The notes under the pieces were generated by a model. That model had not been told where the DNA came from. It did not search any database and was given only the letters and a program-made list of their open reading frames with translations. Below are positions 55,616-64,000 of a DNA stretch of 64,000 nucleotides, in pieces; positions within the stretch are counted from its first letter, which is position 1; each line of letters begins with the position of its first letter. Position numbers and translations under genes: made by a program. The stretch is from Trichobilharzia szidati (lineage: Eukaryota > Platyhelminthes > Trematoda > Strigeidida > Schistosomatidae). The DNA is taken from NCBI GenBank assembly GCA_944472155.2, contig OX235272.1, positions 14,368,354 through 14,432,353 on the forward strand, in the 5' to 3' direction.

Positions 55616-55905
55616 AGCGTGACACCACTGGAGCAGCTAGCTGCACGCCTTATACGAAGCCTCCTTCGGAATGCAATAGAATGTCGTCATAATGGCCCAC
55701 CAGTTCTTGGTCGTATGGAAAACATAGATGTGGATGAGGGGGAAACTATTACAATCAGTGATACTAATGAAGAATTGGACACCACGATGGATACAATTGA
55801 CTCAGAAGAAGCGAATGAAACCGAAGAGGAAAATGGTGTGTTGTGGCGTGGGAGTCAATATGTTAGTCCAGTGACTGCACAGAATGCTCCTATGGCTCGA
55901 TTTTT
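55605..55905 (+). CDS. Candidate exon in left palindrome arm (acidic protein)
   Basis: An open frame diverging from the Penelope gene: TPLEQLAARLIRSLLRNAIE, CRHNGPPVLGRME, then an acidic DEGETITISDTNEELDTTMD and EEANETEEENGVLWRGSQYV. A pyrimidine-rich tract and CCAG acceptor (55,601-55,604) precede it, and a consensus donor GTGAGT (55,906-55,911) follows. No family recognised. The acceptor tract lies in antisense Penelope sequence, so this could be a host exon abutted by a truncated Penelope, or an exon that borrows a splice site from it. The right arm has a copy differing by two adjacent codons (Asn-Ile to Lys-Val). Confidence 0.4.
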
Positions 55906-55911
55906 GTGAGT

Positions 55912-57170
55912 CCCATATTGCATTTCTTTAGGATATGCTATTCATATGTAATATCCTTAGTATTAACTTATAGGGCAATACTTTATTTTCGTATTATCTA
56001 TTCATATTTGTGATTTTGAAATTCTTTCATACCTAATTCTCTTCACTTTCATCCAAATAAGTCTAAGGTTGTTGCTATCAAGCATTTCGTAGTACCTGAG
56101 CTTGGATTCTCACACAATGTTCGAGTAAAGTGGGAATTCTCTTGGAGTACCATCAGTTGTTCGAATTAGTCTTAATGACTATCGCGAGGTACTAACGTGA
56201 CATACTCTATAATCTGTTAAGACATTCCTTTGCACTTTAAAAAGGCGATATATTGCAGGAAGTGAATGCCTATTAAGAACGACGATCTCAATATACGAGT
56301 TTATTGGGTCGTTACTCAATACGCGGTTAACTTAATTTGTATTGGTAAATGAATATTAACTTCGGGAGGACTTTTGTCAAAGCAATATTATTTAGTATAC
56401 TGTATATGTTGTTTATGCATTGGATATTATCGATATAAGTGTATTTTGATTTTAGCAAGTGTTTCTGTCTACTACTTCTTTATTAAGTCTTTAGGGTTTT
56501 ATCGACGTAAAAAGTAAAAGTTTTTATATCCTCGGTGTTGTTTTGGTTGAAGATCAGCTCCTTTGCCAGTTAAATCATAGTAGTGAATTTGATGTGGTAT
56601 GCTGACTGACTAGGCATGTATGGCGTAATCCCTAGATTCTTGTTTAGTAGGACATATAGTCCAGTCCCTTATTGTGTCAGGAAACGCAGACTTTGAAAGG
56701 AATGTAGTCTTGGTCAAAATTGCTAGTCTACCAGTAATTCTGAAGATAATATCCTTATAGGATGATAATCACTTTTTTCATAGTTTAATTGTATTATTTT
56801 TCCTGTACATTTTGTAAATTTAGTTTCTTAAAAATGCTCTCAAATATCATTATTAATGCAATTTTCTTTTCATTATTTGCATGGCATTCAACCTTTCCAA
56901 TGCATATTTGATTTGCATGTGCACGTATCAGACGATTAGCTTACCTGTATGAGTCATTGCATTTTCTCTACTTTTTAATTGTAAACAGTGACTCCTTTTG
57001 TATTGTTGAATTGTGGTGTAGTATATGTTCACAATATCTTGTTTGACTGTGATCGTATAAAATTAGGAATTTGGCTGTCCTATATGCACAAAAGATGTCA
57101 GCCTAAGCCATATAAAATCAAATGTTCCTGCAGTTTTCATATTTCACGGTAGTATATTCTACCGAAAGCT
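55912..57170. other. Non-coding inner part of left arm
   Basis: AT-rich; no coding or element signature. The innermost 50 bp end in GGTAGTATATTCTACC, a small palindrome. Confidence 0.5.
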
Positions 57171-57999
57171 TCTACCCCTACACCAGTTAATCCTCGTGAA
57201 CTAGCTTTGGCATCTTCTGACACCCTCAAGGTGAATTTTGCAGATTCATCCTGTCGGCCAGGTGGGGTTAGGTGAATAACCACACTTGGGTCTTGTATGC
57301 GTGTTTCTGAAACACAACATACATCAATGGCCCGGGATGCCAGAGTCTTGGCCAGTGATGCCTGTTGTCCTATTTGGCAAAGTGTCCTAACATTAAATGC
57401 CGCTATATGAAATTGGTGACGTGGCTTTAGGAGACTATCGATGGTGGTTTTTTGGCTTCCGTCGTTTTCAATGCACACAGAGTGAAGAGGAAGTGAAAAG
57501 CCATCAAGTAGAGGAGCTGCATCAGTAGAAGGAAGGCAGGATAATAGAGGTGAAGATGAAGACAAAGATGAGTGAGGATTAGAGAAGTTTCGCGTGCATT
57601 TCGGATTGTGAGGGCGATTGGTACTTCCCGGCTGCCCACACCGTGGAATTCGGTTGCGTGGCTGCAGAGCCCAGGGGACAACTGCTTGAGGCCGGTCACA
57701 CACGGCCTGTTTTTGTTTGTTGTTTTTCATTTGGTGTGTCTCAGTAGCGTATTTATCACTTCTGCCCTGTGACACGGCAGCAGGAAGTTTGGTCGTTGTT
57801 AATCCGGGCCCCGACCGATCCGGCATGATATTTTGTGATTTATTTGAAGTCATAGGATTGGATTGGGTAACTGCTTTTAGTCTAACCGCTATCCAAACAA
57901 CCTTTCTGGCATGGTAGGACCTACAGGAACTTAAGTTCCAGCCAGTGTAGCTCGTTGGGTCATTGTGATATGCAAGCCCCACCACCACGTCAAGGTAGC
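57171..57999 (-). pseudogene. RTE-clade LINE 5' fragment in the palindrome spacer
   Basis: The minus-strand frame 58,048-57,137 (303 codons, running into both arms) contains a Ser/Pro-rich leader (NFSNPHSSLSSSSPLLSCLP) and then the start of an RTE endonuclease: HQFHIAAFNVRTLCQIGQQA (FNVRT) and AIDVCCVSETRIQDPS (ETR motif, catalytic Glu). It ends after SRGLTGVGVEA, where it meets the arm. The rest of the endonuclease is absent, so it is a truncated piece, probably of the R1 family. Confidence 0.75.
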
Positions 58000-59264
58000 A
58001 GCTTTCGGTAGAATATACTACCGTGAAATATGAAAACTGCAGGAACATTTGATTTTATATGGCTTAGGTTGACATCTTTTGTGCATATAGGACAGCCAAA
58101 TTCCTAATTTTATACGATCACAGTCAAACAAGATATTGTGAACATATACTACACCACAATTCAACAATACAAAAGGAGTCACTGTTTACAATTAAAAAGT
58201 AGAGAAAATGCAATGACTCATACAGGTAAGCTAATCGTCTGATACGTGCACATGCAAATCAAATATGCATTGGAAAGGTTGAATGCCATGCAAATAATGA
58301 AAAGAAAATTGCATTAATAATGATATTTGAGAGCATTTTTAAGAAACTAAATTTACAAAATGTACAGGAAAAATAATACAATTAAACTATGAAAAAAGTG
58401 ATTATCATCCTATAGGGATATTATCTTCAGAATTACTGGTAGACTAGCAATTTTGACCAAGACTACATTCCTTTCAAAGTCTGCGTTTCCTGACACAATA
58501 AGGGACTGGACTATATGTCCTACTAAACAAGAATCTAGGGATTACGCCATACATGCCTAGTCAGTTAGCATACCACATCAAATTCACTACTATGATTTAA
58601 CTGGCAAAGGAGCTGATCTTCAACCAAAACAACACCGAGGATATAAAAACTTTTACTTTTTACGTCGATAAAACCCTAAAGACTTAATAAAGAAGTAGTA
58701 GACAGAAACACTTGCTAAAATCAAAATACACTTATATCGATAATATCCAATGCATAAACAACATATACAGTATACTAAATAATATTGCTTTGACAAAAGT
58801 CCTCCCGAAGTTAATATTCATTTACCAATACAAATTAAGTTAACCGCGTATTGAGTAACGACCCAATAAACTCGTATATTGAGATCGTCGTTCTTAATAG
58901 GCATTCACTTCCTGCAATATATCGCCTTTTTAAAGTGCAAAGGAATGTCTTAACAGATTATAGAGTATGTCACGTTAGTACCTCGCGATAGTCATTAAGA
59001 CTAATTCGAACAACTGATGGTACTCCAAGAGAATTCCCACTTTACTCGAACATTGTGTGAGAATCCAAGCTCAGGTACTACGAAATGCTTGATAGCAACA
59101 ACCTTAGACTTATTTGGATGAAAGTGAAGAGAATTAGGTATGAAAGAATTTCAAAATCACAAATATGAATAGATAATACGAAAATAAAGTATTGCCCTAT
59201 AAGTTAATACTAAGGATATTACATATGAATAGCATATCCTAAAGAAATGCAATATGGGACTCAC

Positions 59265-59565
59265 AAAAATCGAGCCATAGGAGCATTCTGTGCAGTCACT
59301 GGACTAACATATTGACTCCCACGCCACAACACACCATTTTCCTCTTCGGTTTCATTCGCTTCTTCTGAGTCAATTGTATCCATCGTGGTGTCCAATTCTT
59401 CATTAGTATCACTGATTGTAATAGTTTCCCCCTCATCCACATCTACTTTTTCCATACGACCAAGAACTGGTGGGCCATTATGACGACATTCTATTGCATT
59501 CCGAAGGAGGCTTCGTATAAGGCGTGCAGCTAGCTGCTCCAGTGGTGTCACGCTTTGCTTAGGAG
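59265..59565 (-). CDS. Candidate exon in right palindrome arm
   Basis: Mirror copy of 55,605-55,905 with the same splice signals. It reads GRMEKVDVDEGET where the left copy has GRMENIDVDEGET; both base changes alter the protein. Same uncertainty as the left copy. Confidence 0.4.
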
Positions 59566-61908
59566 CTGGAACTCATGCAAAATGAAAATGAAGCGAAAAC
59601 TAATGTGGAGTTTATCCGAAACTGTATTGAGAATAACCATTATCCTAAATCATTTTCCAAATCACTTCGTCGGTGTAGAGTGCGCCCTAATACGAAATCT
59701 CTCAAGCGATTCGCTCTTAATCAGATTGAATCTCTTCAAGGATATATTAGCACATTAGAAAGAAATATTCCACAGAGACAATATGCTGTTGATGAACTTC
59801 CCACACATTTAAACGAATTATTCTTAAAATACCTCCGTGATCTTTCTAAAACTAGAGAAACTAAAAAAAGAATCCAGCTTACAAAAGGATTGGACACGGA
59901 AATATCAGAATCCCATTTTCCCAAGGACCCTGAAAGGTGGTACGTCTTCAACTTTTCCAGTGTGACTTTAGATAAAACTGCTATGGAAGTGTTGTCATTG
60001 GGCCCTAAATTTTGCGATAAAAGAGTTAATATTGACCGATTACAGACAGAAGTACAGTTTGAAAACCTCTTCATTCAGACACTAGACCTAACACCGTCCT
60101 CCCAATACGAGTTAGACAGATTTAAGAGTACCTTGGTTGACTGTTGTTACCAATAGAATAATGCCAAAATCGACAAGAAAAGTATATTAAGTAAAAAGCA
60201 TAGAGAATGCCTCAGAAAACTAAGGTCTGATGACAGCATTATTATCACGAAACCGGACAAGGGATCAGGTACAGTAATTTTAAACAAATGCGACTACATT
60301 GATAAGGTGAACACCCTACTGAATGACCGTTTCAAGTTTCAAAAGTTAGGTAGCAGCAAAGATTCGAATGAAGCAACATGACGCCAGTTCGTTAAAACTT
60401 TGAAGTCTTTAAAAAATGAAAATCTAATTGATAGTTCCATATTCGACGCTATTAAGCCCACCGGAACTCATACGCCTAGAATTTATGGCTTACCCAAGAT
60501 ACATAAGCAGGGAATTCCCCTACGACCAATCCTGGACATGTCGAACTCGCCCTTCCATTTAAATGCCAAATGGTTAGTAAATCTGTTAGAACCGCTACAT
60601 CGCCAGTTGGTTAAATATAGTGTAAAAGATGTATTTGACTTTGTTGAAAACACTAAAGACATGAACCTAGCAGACAAAACTATGTTATCGTTGGACGTAA
60701 CATCACTATTTACCAACGTCCCCCTTGTAGAAACTGTCGAATACATATGTGAGCAACTCGTAGAAAAGAAAATAGAAATTGGGATCACACCAAGAAAATG
60801 GAAAGAATTACTACTAAAATGCACTATGAACGTTGAATTTGTATTTAATAAGGGGTATTACCGCCAAATAGATGGGGTTGCTATGGGTTCTGCCCTTAGT
60901 TCCTTATTGGCTGACATATTTCTGTCTAAATTGGAAAATGGTCCTTTAAAAGAAATACTAAACAAACTCGATTATTATTGTCGATATGTTGACGATACCT
61001 TCACCATTTGTAACAATAATCTGGATAGACAACACCTGCTCCAAGTCTTCAATAAGGTACACCCAGCTATTAAATTCACTTGTGAAGAGGAACTCCAAGG
61101 TAGTATTCCATTTCTGGATGTTCTTCTTACAAAAAGAACAGACGGTACCCTAAAGAGAAACATCTATAGGAAAGCGACGTGGGATGGACAATACACCCAC
61201 TTCCATAGCTTCACAGTGGTTAGGACTCTCGCCGACCATGCACATGGTCCGAGGTTCGATCCCCTGCCGACGCACACCCGATATCTATGGTCGGCCTGCA
61301 AAATTTGGGCTAACCGATATCCATGCTGAAAATGCCATACTTGTACTGAAAATACGGTGTGGCATCAAGCTGTAACCAAAAATTAAAATTAAATTAAAAA
61401 TTTATACCTATACAATATAAGCGCAACCTAATTCGTTGTCTTAGTCATAGAATTAGACGCATATGTACCGACGACTGCATTGAAGATGAAATAAGAAATC
61501 TTACAAACACCTTGCTACAAAACGACTATTCCTACCAACTTTGTAAAGAAGTACATCTATGAAACTACACACAAAACTAAGCGAGACACAGTAAGTAAGA
61601 ACAAGCTTTACTTAAATTTACAATTCAAAGACGATATATCCAGAGACATATTAAACCGTAGATTAACAAGATCAATTGAAAGAACTTTCAGTGCCGCAAA
61701 ACTGCATGTCACTTTCTCAACCAAACCGACATTGACACTGTGCATTAAAGATAGATTACCCAAAATGGCGACATCAATGTGTGTATATAAATTCAACTGC
61801 TCCTGTGGAGCTAGTTATATAGGTCTTACCCAAAGGAATTTATCTTTACGCACTAGTGAACATATTCCTGTTTTGCTTGGGAAAAGAGCAACCAAATCAT
61901 TAAATGGT
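59555..61908 (+). pseudogene. Penelope-like element P1, right palindrome copy
   Basis: Plus-strand mirror of the left copy: N-terminal region 59,575-60,153; in-frame TAG at 60,154-60,156; TKPDKGSGTVILNK; in-frame TGA at 60,379-60,381; RT from 60,400 with RIYGLPKIHK, SLDVTSLFTNVP and YVDD at 60,985-60,996. SINE at 61,205; GIY-YIG start (CVYKFNCSCGASYIGLTQRN) near 61,780-61,840. The endonuclease is cut at about 61,908 by the R2 insertion. It differs from the left copy by one residue in the RT (Pro for Leu in the NV.LVETV segment). Confidence 0.9.
61205..61395 (+). mobile_element. SINE inside Penelope P1 (right copy)
   Basis: Mirror of 53,775-53,965. Head CAGTGGTTAGGACTCTCGCC, B box GGTTCGATCCCC, tail GGCATCAAGCTGTAACC then AAAATTAAAATTAAA. 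It splits the Penelope frame between the RT and the endonuclease linker. Confidence 0.85.
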
Positions 61909-63185
61909 GCTATCATGGATTCATGAGAAACAAGTCATTCATTGATCAGATCGGCACATTATGGATCATTATGGAACAAAGCTTGGAATGGCAGTCACCT
62001 CTCTATGTCAACTTCATCGACTTCGGAAAGGCCTTCGACAGCGTCGATCGAAAGGTGATTTGGAAACTACTTCGCTACTACGGGGTGCCACCGACAATTA
62101 TACATCTCATCCAACAGCTGTACAACAATGCAGCATGCCAATAATCCACAACGGGAAACTTACGGAATCGTTCAAAGTGAAGACGCGAGTAAGACAAGGC
62201 TGGCTGGCTGCCTACTATCGCCAATGATTTTCCTGATTGCAGTAGAGTGGATAATGCGACAAACAGCGACGGCAATGAGGAAACAGGCATAAAATGGACT
62301 CACACAAAAAAAACCTGGAGGATCTGGACTTCGCCGATGATGATATATGTCTGATTTCCCACAAACTGGAAGATATGCAAGCGAAAAGTAACAAGTTTGT
62401 AGAAGAAGCATCCGGAGAAGATAGGACTTCAGGTGAAAATTGAGAAAACAGAGGTGATGAAGATTCCTGGCCAAAACCAACACCACCGCCAACAGCAACA
62501 ACAACAAAAACAGACAACAATCAGCCAGCATAAATGGAAGGAACCTGAAAGAAACAACCTCCTTTACCTACCCACCTAGGAAGCATTGTTTCAACTACAA
62601 ACGGACGGAACTGACGAGGATATCAAAGCACCGAGGATCGGAAAAGCAAGACAAGCTTTCACTACTCTCAAGTCTGTGTGGAGGTCAACAGCCCTACTCA
62701 GCATCAAAATGAAAATAAGATCCGGATTTTCAACTCCAATGTGAAGCCAGTCAGTGCTACTCACTATACGGATCAGAGACTTGCACTGTGCGTCATAAAG
62801 AGCATCTCAAACAAACTACAGACCTTCATTAACAGCTGTCTTCTCTCAATACCACTCAAGATCAGATGGCCGGCCGGCCAGAAGAGATCAGCAACAGAGA
62901 GGGATCTCTTGCAATGAGCGAACCAACACAGCAGGAACCGACTGTGAAACAAATAGGCAGGAAGAAATGGAGATGGATTGGCTGGCCATACTCTGACAAA
63001 ACAAACCATTCAGTGAGTGACATCACTAGACAAGCCATTGCTTGAGTGGAACCCGAAAGGGAAGCGGCGAGTTGTTCATCAGTGCAAGGATGACTTGGAG
63101 GCGGTCATGTGAAGAGATGAAAACGTGTGGACAGATACGGCTTAAGCCCTATATTCCTCTAGGAATTAAAGGAAACAATAATAAT
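61909..63185 (+). mobile_element. 5'-truncated R2 LINE inserted in the Penelope endonuclease
   Basis: Plus strand: NKSFIDQIGTLWIIMEQSLE, SPLYVNFIDFGKAFDSVDRK (RT block with F.KAFDSVDR), IHNGKLTESFKVKTRVRQGW, LEDLDFADDDICLIS-type region, then NKIRIFNSNVKPV and ISNKLQTFINSCLL, and the tail CCCTATATTCCTCTAGGAAT then AAAGGAAACAATAATAATAA. Multiple frameshifts. Its insertion coincides with loss of about 125 bp of Penelope sequence that remains in the left arm (53,137-53,262). Confidence 0.85.
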
Positions 63186-63265
63186 AAATTAGAGATTAAT
63201 AGAGAAAGAACAGATTTATGTGTACAGAAAAAACTTATTCACTCTCTCTGTCTACCCTGGCCCAC
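63186..63265 (+). pseudogene. Penelope P1 endonuclease C-terminal tail (right)
   Basis: LEINRERTDLCVQKKLIHSL then CLPWPTIR, matching the inverse of 53,055-53,135. It shows the Penelope element continued past the R2 insertion, and ends where the next R2 copy begins. Confidence 0.8.
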
Positions 63266-64000
63266 TATAAGGTTACAATAATTCAATGCTATGCACCTAC
63301 AAACGTCTCAGAACAAGAGGAAAAAGAGGCCTTCTACAGACAACTACAAGCAGTAATGGACAACGTCCGAAATGGCGATATCAAAATACTGATGGATGAT
63401 ATGAATGCGAAAATGGGAGGGGACAATACAGGAAGAGAACTCACCATGGGTTGTGAGGCCCTGGGTGAAATGAACGACAATGGTGAACTCTTCTCAGACT
63501 TCTGCGCCTTCAATGATTTGGTGATTGGTGGCAGTGTGTTCAAACACAAGGATATACACGAGGCGACACGGATTTCACCAGAAGGACACACCACAAACCA
63601 GATAGACTTCATTTCAATCTCAAGGAAGTGGAGACGGAGCCTACTAGACACAAGGTCGAGGGGAGGAGCAGATGTGGGTTCAGACCACTATCCAGTACAA
63701 GGGACTTTCAAGGTGAAGCTAAAAGCCTCGAGGATAGCTGGGGATAGGCCACAATGCAAGTTCAACACTCAAAAACTGAAGGACACAACCATAAATGACG
63801 CTTTCACTGCAACTGTCAGAGCAAAGCAGGAAACACTACGTAGCACCACCGAGGAATCATCCGTGGAAGACCATTGGAACTCTCTGAAGGTAATTTTCAA
63901 CGAAACGTGTTCAACGGTTTTAGGAAGAAAGAGGAGACAAGACAAGGAGTGGCTCTCAACGGACACTTGGAAGCTAATAGAAGAGAGGAGAATGGTGAAA
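63266..64000 (+). CDS. R2 (RTE-clade) LINE endonuclease, partial, open to window edge
   Basis: About 245 uninterrupted codons on the plus strand that leave the window still open. It begins mid-domain at VTIIQCYAPTNVSEQEEKEA (QCYAPTN motif), then ILMDDMNAKMG (the catalytic GD.N site, here D in place of G), FNDLVIGGSVFKHKDIHEAT, NQIDFISISRKWRRS and ADVGSDHYPV (terminal SDH). The linker follows to WLSTDTWKLIEERRMVK. The N-terminal part with FNVRT and ETR is missing, replaced by Penelope sequence. As the frame is undamaged, this is among the least decayed LINE copies here. Confidence 0.85.

Larger units (their letters stand above)
53262..57170. repeat. Left arm of the giant palindrome
   Basis: Positions p and 115,170 minus p are complementary from here to the matching right arm. 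It contains Penelope P1, a nested SINE, a candidate exon and about 1.2 kb of unidentified non-coding DNA (55,910-57,120). I noticed fewer than about ten mismatches between arms; several cluster at the outer end. Confidence 0.93.
58000..61908. repeat. Right arm of the giant palindrome
   Basis: Inverse of 53,262-57,170. Homology stops at about 61,908, where an R2 LINE is inserted, and a further 80 bp of Penelope tail reappear at 63,186-63,265. Inner 1.2 kb (58,050-59,260) has no recognised feature. Confidence 0.93.

Noticed and set aside
53262..61908. Palindrome as a pure sequencing artefact from an undetected adapter
   Set aside because: An 829-bp non-palindromic spacer and a handful of arm-specific differences do not fit a fold-back read, though mis-assembly cannot be excluded without reads.

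Overview
The window looks like a gene-poor, repeat-saturated piece of a trematode nuclear genome, most likely a schistosomatid (Schistosoma or a close relative such as Trichobilharzia). The reasons are the mix of mobile elements recognised from their translations and termini: RTE-clade and CR1-clade LINEs, Penelope-like elements (PLEs) with a GIY-YIG endonuclease, a Ty3/gypsy pol remnant, an animal CACTA (SmTRC1-like) transposase, and tRNA-derived SINEs of which several carry a hammerhead-ribozyme-like segment (Sm-alpha-like). Family names are assigned by eye and no database search was possible. No bacterial-type gene, rRNA, true tRNA gene or CRISPR array was seen.

Layout. 1-9 kb: a CR1 endonuclease remnant, repeat unit A1 (3.3 kb, with an internally deleted CR1 relic) and a decayed gypsy pol. 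9.8-12.2 kb: short tandem repeats, then TRIM-1, a 1.77-kb element with two 286-bp LTRs, a primer-binding-like site and a polypurine tract, but no gag or pol; its interior is a Gln-rich, host-like coding segment. 12.2-19.7 kb: a tandem, partly duplicated CACTA locus into which repeat A2 (a close copy of A1) is embedded. 19.7-23.2 kb: LINE tails, SINEs, a hairpin and a solo LTR.

23.3-31.3 kb: two phase-matched exons of a plus-strand host gene (Ser/Asn-rich C-terminus). Their 7.1-kb intron holds a Penelope fragment whose GIY-YIG domain is split by TRIM-2 (identical 289-bp LTRs, 4-bp target duplication). 33.3-49.2 kb: four phase-matched exons of a convergent minus-strand host gene, possibly with a fifth at 51.4 kb. 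Their introns are packed with two RTE families (called R1 and R2 here), SINEs, PLE fragments, a solo LTR and several inverted repeats.

49.5-64 kb: more R2 and PLE debris, then a near-perfect giant inverted repeat. Two arms of about 3.9 kb (53,262-57,170 and 58,000-61,908) each carry a Penelope element with the same two stop codons and the same nested SINE, plus a candidate exon, around an 829-bp spacer holding the 5' part of an RTE element. On the right side the Penelope tail is interrupted by an R2 insertion, and a second R2 copy begins at 63,266 with an open endonuclease frame running off the window.

How it fits together: the only likely host coding sequence is the two split genes. Everything else is autonomous elements (now dead) and their non-autonomous passengers. 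SINEs carry R2-like 3' tails, the TRIMs would need an LTR element's enzymes, and duplicated CR1 and CACTA relics share inactivating lesions. The most noteworthy items are the TRIM pair with a captured Gln-rich reading frame, the giant Penelope palindrome, and the hammerhead-bearing SINEs.
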